Shown: in pieces, positions 13,401 through 18,254 of the stretch | Layout: the number at the start of each line of letters is the position of its first letter | Numbering within the stretch: the stretch's first letter is position 1 | NCBI GenBank assembly: GCA_013297755.1 | Contig: JAAFIH010000006.1 | Coordinates: 84,802-143,514 of the forward strand | Direction: 5' to 3' | DNA: 58,713 bases | Origin: Cytophagales bacterium | GTDB taxonomy: Bacteria; Bacteroidota; Bacteroidia; Cytophagales; UBA9547 | The notes under the pieces: generated by a model | Told to the model about the DNA's origin: nothing | The model's database searches: none | What the model saw: the letters and a program-made list of their open reading frames with translations, nothing else | Position numbers and translations under genes: made by a program

Positions 13401-13898
13401 GTTCCAATTGGTTGGGTTTGGTATAGATGCAGCAATACCAGCCCCACCGCCTCTTGTAAAAAAAACACTACTTCCACTGGTATAAACAAGCCATCCTGCA
13501 GTCGAGTTCCAGTTTTCTTTAGTTACAATGCCATACCACCCACCAACGCCCGACCATCGCATCCAAGATTCTACTGTAAAATCAGTTGTAAAATTAACAT
13601 TAGAGATATTTCCACAATTTACAAAATCATTGGTGCCATCAAAAGTCAAACAATTGTTGCCATACCCAAGTGTAAAGTTCATTACTCCTAATACCTCTTC
13701 CATTCCGCCAATATCGGCAAAGCCATTGGAGGTCATAAAATCGCCATTGTAGGCCAACATATCAGATACACCCAGAGTGGATGTTTCTAGGGCTACATCA
13801 TTTGTAGCGACATAACTAATGGTGTAAGGCGTTTGAAATTGGCCCCACCCCACTAGATGCAAACCGATAGAGAGCAATAGTATATAAATTTTATTCAT
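1..13898 (-). CDS. Giant secreted multidomain LamG/Ig-like adhesin-type protein (3' end beyond window)
   Basis: One minus-strand frame runs open from the ATG at 13898 to the window edge, about 4,632 codons; the reading phase found at the two ends is the same. Residues 1-20 form a signal peptide (ends LVGWGQ). Modules in order, by approximate nucleotide span: LamG-like 13660-13000; FG-GAP/VCBS repeats 12960-11960 (recurring DFNGDG, DLNLDGK); LamG-like 11690-10990 and 10690-9980; choice-of-anchor-D-like 9700-9360; glycine-rich 9110-8340; LamG-like 8310-7600; GloVer-type (TIGR03803-like) repeats 7330-6250; five more LamG-like units down to 1470; then Ig-like, He_PIG-like and MBG-like units. Most LamG units are followed by an Ig-like domain (YQWFRN, VTATSAGTYFVSV). 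Such proteins are usually exported by type IX secretion; the expected C-terminal sorting domain lies outside the window. The role in adhesion or gliding is inferred. I read it in segments, so a pair of compensating frameshifts cannot be wholly excluded. Confidence 0.88.
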   Translation of the reverse strand, partial: MNKIYILLLSIGLHLVGWGQFQTPYTISYVATNDVALETSTLGVSDMLAYNGDFMTSNGFADIGGMEEVLGVMNFTLGYGNNCLTFDGTNDFVNCGNISNVNFTTDFTVESWMRWSGVGGWYGIVTKENWNSTAGWLVYTSGSSVFFTRGGGAGIAASIPNPTNWNHIACTYTASTGTLTIYINGVLQTSTTGIFFTASTEQVYIGSRHQNTGGAPADFFNGQIDEVRIWNTARTAAQIQNSYNRDLDGIEAGLAAYYTFNENGVVAAANNTSFTTLTDIAGTPQNGTLTNFALTGTGSNWVSGVVYPASTLLGNIINPVTGNAPYQVAIADFNGDGLPDLATANVNSNNFSILTGTGTGSFANIGNYPSGAGGGSVSLVAADYNGDGRADIAIVNNSGANFTVFTNTGSGAFGSGTVNNTAPSPNVLAGGDFNRDGRMDLAVTQPSTSTVGIFINNGNGTFATGANYPAQSNVWGIDIGDINKDGNLDLLLGSTSTSIISVLTGTGTGTFGAKVDYTTAGGSSGVTIGDFNNDGFIDIAAAITASNVISVLTGTGAGGFGTFVNYATGSGPFGLRNSDLNGDGFSDLIVGNYNVGTISILTNTGLGTFGAKLDFTVTNITNNPAQITIGDLNLDGKSDIAVGLYNGSSVLFPAILLNTWSTPAPTFVSISNPLSVCGVNAAITANFTGGFLNYQWFRNGVSIAGANTISLTSGFSGAYYVVASNIAGSATSNVTTITACNNALQFLTNGDITSGQPGPWVEIVNNPNDFNFGTQFSMEAWVRPEAGSNGKMTIFSKGPSNGSLDRSYIFQVQDGTLRFYNSDPSANPYWFDSGVPILNNTWTHVAVTYNNPVLSFFVNGLLQTTIGINFILNPSGNPIIGRQGSNGGCTCNKFNGQIDELRVWNVARTPNDIQANVYRTINGNLPGLVAAYNFNQGIGGGVNTGVTTLIDQAGGNHNGTLNSFSNLTLGGNTSNWVGSITTITGAYQFGAPFANMGTPPTVCINGSANYTITATGQGSGFTYQWFRNGLAISGQTTPTLNLTAALTSATGTYIVQITSEFGTSTSTGVVFPNCNNALDFDGGNDEVVVGDIAALNLSPNFTAEAWVFNRPNTIAGDYMNTIFSKKTGGNGTPGWAMFINSWGVVNGDGKLNFEAQNGYYASVNINVVPVGVWSHVAVSLSQGVATMYVNGVMIPSTFIGSAFTIVPSSVPLRIGNYEAAAFNINGIIDEARIWNITLSQQDIQNNRFRNISTTTPGLVGYWDFNQGIPSGNNTTITSAIDKSGNGFNGTLTNITLNGSTSNFVGSAQTTVIGAYTFAAPSITGISSSQTVCSGLTVPLSVTATGSGLAYQWFRNSVAIAGATASTLTLTGVAATSAGTYFVSVSGFGGATTSSGLSLTVNSQEINMQGNGITIARGTVSTSTATGTDFGTTITGSVITKNFTIQSTGSSSLSISGINLSGADASMFTVSGISFPATLAGSSATTFNLSFRPTSLGTKAATVTILNNSCSQSSYDFAVGGTGSLAGPVISANLSSVCAGGSVLLTGTSTGNNIVWYTVSTGGTALGTTTSGSTFAVNPSTTTTYFAEAATVNAASTTFNFTGSMQNYTVPAGVTSITILSRGASGGLATGYASINAGTGATMQGTFAVSPGQVLKVLVGGAGGNSTNAGGGGGGTFVTDNSNNPFCIAGGGSGANGAGSINGQPGLTTNNGGNSSGGSYIGGTSGNGGAGSPGSAGGGGLTGNGGTSSCGSPPGPGLSFISGGTGGGGGSCGAGGGVGGYGGGSGGEWCCQGTSGAGGGYSGGAGGISGQSAGGGGSFNSGTNQINTNGATSNVTSNGLVIISFSGNNLVSATRTPITVSVAGACNNALQFFGDNDNVTFPLTFAGAPANQITLEAWVNPANITTNSFYEIFRTDGVTSNGFLFSFQNNGNILSFGTRNQGNAWDELDISIVPANYTNQWVHIAATYDGQTKRIYRNGVLIGSFAITGSIVGSNICRLGSEMGSASFYNGQMDEVRIWNIALSQTDIDANRFKNLSTTTPGLVVYYDFNQGLPGGNNTSQTTLLDKSGIGANGTLINFGLTAPTTSNYVAATGGSTVLGTYIYSVPSVLGITSSQTVCSGVTVPLSVTASGTGLAYQWFRNSVAIAGATASTFTLTGVTATSAGTYFVSVTGLGGNVTSSGINITLDPVCEELWGTSSTGGTSNGGTIYKYNTRTNAVTVVKSFVPSGTADGSNLQAGLVQGNDGWFYGTNIAGGANGNGTIFRISPSGSFQKLFDFNSLNNSSGTGFNPNHTLVQGSDGWFYGANSSGGANGVGTIYKINSTGSTFIKLYDCASATGSSPTGLTLGTDGHLYGICTSGGAETRGTIFRITNSGTYTVIRHIVVADTENGSGPKGLLALGTDGWLYGLCNGGTNNSSFFKVSTSGEFVIIQNPINGTGASPNGKLFQATDGAFYGLFSSGGSFGQGTMFKMNSNGTGGTIFKDFTNSNSDGSVPNGSLYQAKNGLLYGVARAGGSASLGTLYSNGTTTGTFTLRVGFTGNPQPSNPENVQLASDNSFSAPALIASPANQTVCSGVTTNLFVNAIGVGLNYAWYLQGNANSIVGQNMATLTLTGITTSGTYFAVVSNGFGSITSAGASLSIGCNNALVFDGINDGVAPPANAVFNNLATNQFTFETWLNIPSSSPAQSIVRKVGDYNFFIFNQKLYLEVWPNGMGNPAWRQYIGTQNVTHGVWNHIAVSYRNNVAEFYINGVRETISSFTPGSNGGSQNLGIGYNPSTEFLTGSMDEVRIWNRAITQADIQLNLNRNVSNTVPGLILYYDFNQGIPGGNNIGTSIVFDKSGLGNNGTLTGFGLTSSGSNFVSSTQTTITGNYIFTPTTITGLTSSQTVCSGVSVPLSVTATGSGLAYQWFKDNTLIAGATASTLTLTGVTATSAGTYFVSVSGLGGNATSSGISFGVGCNNGMHINGALNQIATASNPILNNLGANQLTIEAWVNLVNSTADARSIVRKDGDYNFYIFNGKLHLEPWVDGVGISTWRKYVGTQNVSDNTWNHVAVAWNKNSGTVDFYINGLKETISTPSQTSNIPQNHTLKVGFSTPYGNYFLGIMDELRVWNIMLSQQDIQNNRFKNFSNTVAGLVLYYDFNQGIASGDNTGLTTILDKSGNGNTGTFSNYTLNGATSNFVIATNTTTITAPFVFSAPTITGLTSSQTVCSGVSVPLSVTATGSGLAYQWFRNSVAIVGATASTFTLTGVTATSAGTYFVSVSGLGGNATSTGIAINVGCNNAFDFTANLGAMSLPDNNALDFTNQYTVEFWFRRTGDQWATVISKFDDDSDNRGWMINFGETGGADKLCVVQSRLGTWTNPISWNTGFSTVLNQWYHAAVVYDATITNNNLKLYINGNFVSQTDWNFTLTPNAANVYIGGYDGIGNGLNAGANSRYFQGQLDELRAWNIALSASDIASNWNKTTVNSMPGLVLALDFNQGIPSGDNTAISQVLDKSGRNLHFGFQALARTGATNNFVTSLSTVAGTFTFTAPIITGITASQTVCSGVTVPLSVTATGSGLVYQWFRNGSLISGATASTLTLTGVTATSAGTYFVSVSGLGGNATSTGIAINVGCNNALDFLGSYVTLGNILTPSYTKEAWIKLNAAVIGNNIISGGSATNTHVFWANNGTVSAGNTDAVVSVVDPGGVLTNGVWYHFAVTYNATTQQMKLYKNGIGVASANNVPNNTAGTLVHLGAYDPNQNLFNGQMDNVRIWNVELSAQDIQANLYRTINATFPGLIAAYDFNQGIPSGNNAGLTTLTDLSGNNRNGTLTNFTLNNSTSNWVASITTINGAYAFTSPTILGISNSQTVCSGVTVPLSVTASGSGLAYQWFRNGTAIAGATTTTLLASVTGTYFVSVAGLGGAITSNGINFGVSNCQNALDFGGASNNITLGNALSFTGTSMFSMTYWFNTTSNLTQRMIFSNVSSSNGIESYLQSGAVGFALVGFPNAIYVNSSNTFNDGSWHFAAISYNGNQSISGINIYVDGNLQSLVSTGNNLTNYNLQSQSLIVGMRPDLGGKYPGILDNLSFWNTTLTQSQIRNQLTTPLVGNEPNLLAYYDFNQTPFPGNNNTNITTIINRTTLAGINGALSGFAMNGASSNLVSSPVPVIYAPTITGIAASQTVCSGITLPLTVNALGTGLTYQWFKDNAIISGQTSTLLTLTNVTATTTGVYFVSVTGLGGSVASNNINIQVNTQSLGALSTTQNEYRANYNDIITAALSPSTFVVSNGTLPNGITLNNITGALTGLGTVVGMYNFSVTGSSTIGSCTATRGYTITITKANLTVQVLNQSMTQGDNVPTLTSSIAGLINPDAVTYNYATTATNASPVGTYPINATVLGAVLSNYNLVVNAGILTIVPQATNIVAQTTGQTVCSGVTIPLSVTATGNNLTYQWYKDNAIISGQTSTLLTLTNVTATTTGLYFVSVTGLGGSVASNNINIQVNTQSLGALATTQNEYRANYNDIITAALTPSTFVVSNGTLPNGITLNNSTGALTGLGTVVGTYNFSVTGSSNIGSCTATRGYTITITKANLTVQVLNQSMTQGDNVPALTSSIAGLINPDAVTYNYATTATNASPVGTYPINATVLGAVLSN

Positions 13899-13957
13899 TC
13901 TATTTTATTTTTTTAAAATTATTAATTTTGTTTATATTTTTTTATTAAATTTTTTTT

Positions 13958-14252
13958 CTATGGTATTATTACTTTAGCAATTCCTTTGTGGGAACTACTA
14001 AAAACCTCAAATTTATTTTCAAAAACCCCACCCAAGCCAATTTCTGTTACGATGCCACAGAATCCAAAAGGGAGGGCTTTTCTACCATTACTTGGTCTTC
14101 TAGGCCAACAAACCTTTAATAAATGAATTTGTTGGAGATCTCTACTCAATTCCTTCTAGCAACACCAACAAAGTCGAAAATTTTTTTCCTATAATATTAT
14201 TACTTTAGAAATTCCTTTGTGGGAAATTCTAAAAACCTAAATTTATTTTCAA
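13958..14252. repeat. Intergenic 66-bp direct repeat with hairpin, plus one TTCTGT hairpin
   Basis: The 382-bp gap between the giant gene and the collar-domain gene holds no convincing gene. A 65-68-bp segment at 13958-14025 recurs at 14190-14252; both contain an imperfect hairpin (arms TTTAGNANTTCC and GGGAANTNCTAAA, loop TTTGT). Between the copies, at 14042-14062, lies a TTCTGT/ACAGAA hairpin with a 9-nt loop that belongs to a dispersed family in this window. A 63-codon frame on the minus strand covers the repeat but looks fortuitous. The structure could act as terminator or leader between the two minus-strand genes. Confidence 0.7.
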
Positions 14253-14280
14253 ATTTCCCATAAATCATTGTTCAAAGATA

Positions 14281-15216
14281 TTAAAATTTTATGATATAAT
14301 ATACAGCTACATTTTCTGGTCGTGTTTCATTGCCACCTGTTGCATTTGTTGTAAATGAAAATGAATGGGAATGGTCGCCTGCAGCTCCAGTTGAATAAGT
14401 ACCTGCATATTCTGCTATGCCATTACCAGTTCCGCTACTTTTTCTATCCCAACTTTGAGCTGTTGTATAATTATGACTATGATTTCCATTAGTGCTAGTA
14501 CTGCCACTACCTGAGTGATTATGTGTTCTGGTTTCGTCATTTTGCAAAGTGCCTACGTTGTTTCCAGTGTTTCCACCACTAGCTATGGCTATTCTTGTAG
14601 CTCGGTCGTCATCCCTGGCCGAAGCACTTGATACTCCTCTTAAAAATAAACCTCTCATGTCGGGCAGATTAAATTGGGTTACATTGCCACCCCAAGCATT
14701 GCCCAGTACAGAGGATAGTTCGGGGTAGTCGGCTTTGTTTAGCAATTGCCCTTCGCAAAGTAAATACCCTTGTGGAATATTTGCAAGCAATCCTGCAAAT
14801 GCTATAACAGTACCTACAGGGTTGCCATTGCCAGCCGTGCGGGCATAGGGTACACTCAATAATTCGGTTTCGGTAGTTGTGGTCCAGTTTCCAGAAGTTC
14901 GTACTTCTACTTTGAGCCAGTAATTGGTTCTCGAAAAAGGTAATTTAGAAAAAGTAGTCATAGATTGCGAACCTACTACAGCCGAAAACACTCCATACAA
15001 ATCGGTAGTACGTGTGTGGGTTTCGGTATAGTGTATAGAGCTTGGTTGCCCTGCAGGATAGAGTGAGTACCTGATTTCTACAGGTCTGTTGCGCAAGCCC
15101 ACCCCCTGAGCATCGCGTGCATATCCCTGAAAATTGAAGCCTTTGTTGTCTTGAAACTGAGCTTTAGCAAAATACGAAAATAATATAATCGAAATTGAAA
15201 TAAATAATTTTTTCAT
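14281..15216 (-). CDS. Secreted phage tail-collar-domain protein
   Basis: The 311-aa product has a signal peptide (residues 1-19, ending FAKAQ), an N-terminal domain (about 20-130) of the type that precedes tail-fibre-like domains in Bacteroidota (HYTETHTRT, LLSVPYA), and a phage tail collar domain at about 133-195 (PQGYLLCEGQ, FNLPDMRGLFLRG). The C-terminal part is rich in Gly, Ser, Thr and His (THNHSGSGS, NHSHNY, DHSHSF), as in collar-domain fibre tips. The same N-terminal domain opens the repeat protein at 19107-21764, so the two are modular relatives. It reads in the same direction as the giant gene downstream but is separated by 382 bp of repeats. Surface display is inferred; no sorting domain was recognised. 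Confidence 0.85.
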   Translation of the reverse strand: MKKLFISISIILFSYFAKAQFQDNKGFNFQGYARDAQGVGLRNRPVEIRYSLYPAGQPSSIHYTETHTRTTDLYGVFSAVVGSQSMTTFSKLPFSRTNYWLKVEVRTSGNWTTTTETELLSVPYARTAGNGNPVGTVIAFAGLLANIPQGYLLCEGQLLNKADYPELSSVLGNAWGGNVTQFNLPDMRGLFLRGVSSASARDDDRATRIAIASGGNTGNNVGTLQNDETRTHNHSGSGSTSTNGNHSHNYTTAQSWDRKSSGTGNGIAEYAGTYSTGAAGDHSHSFSFTTNATGGNETRPENVAVYYIIKF

Positions 15217-15590
15217 TTGGGTTTAATTAATTGTTTGTTTTAAGCCCCCATACCCCCGAAGGGGGCTTAAGAGCTGATTTTTTTTAATTTTTTTATGCTT
15301 TCGCATTTTTTTGCCCTCACCCCCAACCCCCTCTCCAAAAGAGAGGGGAGTAAGGATTTTTTAAAAGCCCCCAAACCCCCGAAGGGGAAATTGCGTTTAT
15401 AGGAATTTTTTTGTCTTACTCTAAATCCTTTTTTAACCCCACCCTAAATCCAATTTCTGCTCCGATTCCGCAGAATCCAGAGGGGAAAATTGCGTTTATA
15501 GCAATTTTTTTGCCTTACTCTAAATCCTTTTTTAACCCCACCCTAAATCCCTCCCCTTAAGGAGGGACTTAAAAAGCTGATTTTTTTAAT
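15217..15590. repeat. Hairpin-module mosaic, left bracket of the hepT/mntA pair
   Basis: No gene. In order: a TAAGCCCCC/GGGGGCTTA inverted repeat at 15241-15269; an ATGC-TTTC-GCAT hairpin at 15295-15306; a CCCCTCTC/GAGAGGGG hairpin within 15313-15358; then a segment of about 228 bp (15363-15590) made of AAATTGC hairpins, CCACCCTAAATCC linkers, a TTCTGC/GCAGAA hairpin (15455-15475) and a TCCCTCC/GGAGGGA hairpin. This last segment recurs in the same order and orientation at 16240-16472, on the other side of hepT/mntA. Confidence 0.8.
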
Positions 15591-15938
15591 TTATAATTCT
15601 TTATTTTCGTTTAATTTTTCTAAAACTTCCAAATATAACATTGGTAAATGTCTTTTTAAAATTCCCCAAACTATTTCATCGTCTACTTTATCGTATTCGT
15701 GTGCAATAAAATTTCTAAAAGATATAATTTTTTTAGCATTTTGAAGTTCCAGTTCATTTGCCAAAAGTCTTTTACAACATTCGCCTATAATTTCAATGTT
15801 TCTTTCGGTAGCTTTTTTAACTAAAATATTATTTTTAAAAGTATCAAAAGAATATATTTCATGGACAAAATCATTTATTTGTTCAATCGAAAGTTTTATA
15901 TCTTCTAAGTACTTTTCAATTTTATGCACTATAAACAA
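15591..15938 (-). CDS. hepT: HepT-like HEPN ribonuclease toxin
   Basis: The product of about 115 aa is an all-helical HEPN protein of the HepT (DUF86) family. It carries the full RX4HXY signature RNFIAHEY near its C-terminal third, the nuclease motif whose tyrosine is AMPylated by MntA in characterised HepT/MntA pairs. The gene overlaps the end of the upstream mntA by 17 bp, a typical two-gene toxin-antitoxin arrangement. No ATG is available: the frame opens with TTG at 15938, and a GTG at 15929 three codons later is an equal candidate. Length is normal for the family. The pair lies between two direct repeats of about 230 bp. Toxicity is inferred from the intact motif. Confidence 0.9.
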   Translation of the reverse strand: MFIVHKIEKYLEDIKLSIEQINDFVHEIYSFDTFKNNILVKKATERNIEIIGECCKRLLANELELQNAKKIISFRNFIAHEYDKVDDEIVWGILKRHLPMLYLEVLEKLNENKEL

Positions 15939-16227
15939 GTATTTTATCTTGATTGACTGATTGAATAAAATACTTATTTTGTATTGCTTTTTGACTCACC
16001 AAATCTACTTTTCGTTCAAATAAAAGTTGCAAATCTTCGTACAAGTCCAAAACATTGTCGCACACTTGTAAAGGATTTTGCTCTTTCAAAATATACAAAA
16101 GATCTATATCGCTATTTTTTTCATCAAAATTTCCATTGGCAGCTGATCCAAAAAGATATAGCTTTTCAACCCCATATTTTACACATAGTAGATTTAATTT
16201 TTCGGAATAACTTTGAATAAAAAACAT
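15922..16227 (-). CDS. mntA: MntA-like minimal nucleotidyltransferase antitoxin
   Basis: The 101-aa product matches the MNT nucleotidyltransferase fold. GSAANGNFDEKNSDID holds the GS motif and the first two acidic residues of the GSX10DXD signature, and a later acidic residue in the KVDLV segment fits the third metal ligand. In known systems MntA neutralises HepT by transferring AMP to the tyrosine of RX4HXY, and that tyrosine is present in the partner here. It starts at a clear ATG and is the first gene of the pair; its TAA stop lies inside the beginning of hepT, so translation is probably coupled. The 5' side meets repeats almost at once (from 16240), leaving little room for a separate promoter. 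Confidence 0.9.
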   Translation of the reverse strand: MFFIQSYSEKLNLLCVKYGVEKLYLFGSAANGNFDEKNSDIDLLYILKEQNPLQVCDNVLDLYEDLQLLFERKVDLVSQKAIQNKYFIQSVNQDKILVYSA

Positions 16228-16553
16228 TTTTTTATTTTTTAAAGCCCAAAAAAACCTCGAAAGGAAAAATTGCGTTTATAGCAATTTTTTTTGCCTCACC
16301 CTAAATCCTTTTAAAAACCCCACCCTAAATCCAATTTCTGCTCCGATTCCGCAGAATCCAAAGGGAAAATTGCGTTTATAGCAATTTTTTGGCCTCACCC
16401 TAAATCCTTTTAAAAACCCCACCCTAAATCCCTCCCCTTAAGGAGGGACTTAAAAGCGGATTTTTTTTTAATTTTTTTATGCTTTCGCATTTTTTTTGCC
16501 TCTCCCCCAGCCCCCTCTCCAAAAGAGAGGGGAATTAAATCTGATTTTTAAAA
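16228..16553. repeat. Right bracket of hepT/mntA and left bracket of DUF2442/DUF4160
   Basis: No gene. The part at 16240-16472 repeats 15363-15590 in order and orientation, including a TTCTGC/GCAGAA hairpin at 16336-16356. It is followed by the ATGC-TTTC-GCAT hairpin (16479-16490) and the CCCCTCTC/GAGAGGGG hairpin ending in GGAATTAAATCTGATTTTT (about 16497-16550). This last pair of modules recurs in degraded form at 17080-17160, beyond the DUF4160 gene. Confidence 0.8.
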
Positions 16554-16790
16554 TTATAATTCATAGCTATTTTTGTACAAATATTTTGGATCAAAATCGG
16601 CTTCATTTTGCCATACAACCGAATCGAATGCTACCGAAACTGTATTAAACAATGGCACATTTTTTAATTCATTAAAAATGCCATTTTCTAAATGTGGTTT
16701 CATATCAAATACTTTTACTTTTGCGTTTTCAAACGTCAATTCTAACTTATAATCTTGCAAAGGTATTACTTTTTTTACAGACCAGTACAT
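16554..16790 (-). CDS. DUF2442 family protein
   Basis: The small 78-aa protein fits the DUF2442 family: an opening segment on how the protein views its surroundings (VKKVIPLQDYKLELTFENA), a VFDMKPHL segment, and a C-terminal WQNEADFDPKYLY matching the usual W-x-x-x-x-D-ID/D-P-xxLY ending. It starts 7 bp after the stop of the DUF4160 gene, so the two form a tight pair. DUF2442 and DUF4160 genes are commonly adjacent in bacteria and have been proposed as toxin-antitoxin-like pairs; no activity is shown for either. The pair is bracketed by direct repeats (16476-16550 and 17080-17160). Confidence 0.82.
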   Translation of the reverse strand: MYWSVKKVIPLQDYKLELTFENAKVKVFDMKPHLENGIFNELKNVPLFNTVSVAFDSVVWQNEADFDPKYLYKNSYEL

Positions 16791-16797
16791 ACATTTA

Positions 16798-17064
16798 TTA
16801 TTTTAATGGGTCTATCATAAATGGTTTCTCGCCATTTTGGCACAATTTCCAATCTGCTAACAACTCTTCTCTATGTATTTCTATCCAAGCCAAAACCAAT
16901 CGCAACTGTCTAGTAGGAATTGCACCCTCCATAATTTGACAATTCTCAATATTTATTACCACAATATCATTTTGATAATGGACATGAATATGAGGCGGAT
17001 TGTGTTCTTTTGGCCCAAAGTACATTCTTATTATTATTCCAAAAAACATTGATAATGTTGGCAT
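16798..17064 (-). CDS. DUF4160 family protein
   Basis: The 88-aa product has the core of DUF4160: an opening MPTLSMFFGIIIRMYFGP, then EHNPPHIHVHYQ with its histidine cluster, and a C-terminal LAWIEIHREELLADWKL. It begins at a good ATG and is the first gene of a two-gene unit with DUF2442. The histidine-rich HIHVHY segment suggests a metal or nucleic acid ligand, but that is a guess. Function is unknown; a role as one half of a toxin-antitoxin-like pair is inferred only from size, pairing and the neighbouring hepT/mntA unit. Confidence 0.85.
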   Translation of the reverse strand: MPTLSMFFGIIIRMYFGPKEHNPPHIHVHYQNDIVVINIENCQIMEGAIPTRQLRLVLAWIEIHREELLADWKLCQNGEKPFMIDPLK

Positions 17065-17760
17065 TATAATTTAAGTTTTTATGGTTTCACATTTTTTTTT
17101 ATTCTTTCAAATCCCTGACCCCTCTTCAAAAGAGAGGGAATTAAAGCTGATTTTTAACACCACCCTAAATCCATTTTTAACCCCACCCTAAATCCCTCCC
17201 CAGAGGGAGGGACTTAAAAAGTGGATTGTTTTAATTTTTTATGCTTTCGCATTTTTTTTGCCTCTCCCCCTGCCCCCTCTCCAAAAGAGAGGGGAGTAAG
17301 GAATTTATTAATTTTTTATGCTTTCGCATTATTTAAAACCCCACCCTAAATCCATTTTCTGCTACAATGCGGCAGAATCCAAGGAGAAAATTACGTTTAT
17401 AGCAATTTTTTTGCCTCACCCCCTGCCCCCTCTCCAAAAGAGAGGGGAGTAAGGAATTTATTAATTTTTTATGCTTTCGCATTATTTAAAACCCCACCCT
17501 AAATCCATTTTCTGCTCCCATGCTACAGAAGCCAAGGGAAAATTGCGTTTATAGCAATTTTTTGGCCTCACCCCCTGCCCCCTCTCCAAAAGAGAGGGGA
17601 GTAAGGAATTTTTTAATTTTTTATGCTTTCGCATGATTTAAAAACCTGTCCCTAAATCCCTTTTTTGCTACCATATCGCAGAATCCAAAGGGGAAATTGC
17701 TTTAATCCCAATTTTTAATCTTCAAAATTGCTTTAATCGCAATTTTTAATTCATAATTCA
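17065..17760. repeat. Tandem hairpin-module array (153-bp period) with no gene between modules
   Basis: After a degraded ATGC-stem and CTCTTC-stem copy (17080-17160) and a CCTCCCC hairpin module (about 17175-17222), the module ATGC-TTTC-GCAT occurs at 17241, 17318, 17471 and 17623. The last three intervals of 153 and 152 bp each contain, in order, CCACCCTAAATCC, a TTCTGC-type hairpin (17357-17377, 17510-17530, 17663-17683), an AAATTGC/GCAATTT hairpin and, in the first two, the CCCCTCTC/GAGAGGGG hairpin. The array ends with two more AAATTGC-type hairpins near 17694 and 17728. No coding potential is seen. Confidence 0.8.
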
Positions 17761-17789
17761 CAACCCTAGCTTATAAATTGAGGCAGTTG

Positions 17790-18010
17790 TAAATTAATAA
17801 TGATTTTGATTTCATGTAAATTGTATAGGCAGTTGATTTGTGCCGTTTATCTACAATTATTTGTGTGTTTTATACCAAAAATAGTTTTGGTAATATGCCT
17901 GTTTCCTGTCCGTTATTAGGCAAAGCCAAATAACTGTGGATGGTTTTATAAGTAATAAAAAGTAAAGATAATTTTAAATTTTAGAATTAAAAATAAAATA
18001 AAAAAAATTT
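17790..18010. other. Conserved noncoding segment 3' of RAYT copy 1
   Basis: This segment has a diverged counterpart at 25660-25870 beside the second RAYT. Conserved blocks include a GCAGTTGATTT block, TTCCTGTCCGTTATT, GGCAAAGCC (a small hairpin) and GTAAAGATAATTTTAAA. It has no open frame of note. It lies downstream of the transposase on its strand and beyond the REP array. It may be a structural RNA, the outer end of the element, or simply inherited flanking DNA. Confidence 0.5.
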
Positions 18011-18061
18011 TTTTGTTTAATCTGTGATAATGTGGATAAATCGCTTGGTAATGGTTTCTTC

Positions 18062-18250
18062 CCAACTGGTGCAAGCGTCTCAACTGGTGCAAGCGTCTCG
18101 CTTGTACCCTTATTTTTTTAAGCATCTCGCTTAATGTATCAAATAACCCAACTGGTGCAAGCGTCTCGCTTGTACCCTTATTTTTTTAAGCATCTCCAAC
18201 TGGTGCAAGCGTCTCGCTTGTACCCTTATTTTTTTAAGCATCTCGCTTAA
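18062..18250. repeat. REP array on the 3' side of RAYT copy 1
   Basis: Four units (the first truncated) of CAACTGGTGCAAGCG-TCT-CGCTTGTAC occur here; CAAGCG/CGCTTG forms a perfect 6-bp stem around TCT. Between them lie TTAAGC/GCTTAA mini-hairpins (loop ATCTC). These units are the reverse complement of the type found on the other side of the gene, so the transposase sits between inverted REP arrays. Confidence 0.88.
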
Positions 18251-18254
18251 TGTA

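Noticed and set aside
13958-14149. 63-codon minus-strand frame between the giant gene and the collar gene
   Set aside because: It runs across a direct repeat and a dispersed hairpin repeat; no family resemblance and no sensible start context.
17220-17700. Possible CRISPR or integron attC array at the 153-bp period
   Set aside because: The intervals repeat the same modules rather than unique spacers, no cas or tyrosine integrase gene is present, and the hairpins lack attC R-box features.
18062-18250. Possible CRISPR-like array (regular repeats)
   Set aside because: Units are REP palindromes with unequal spacing and similar, not unique, intervals; no cas gene lies in the window.
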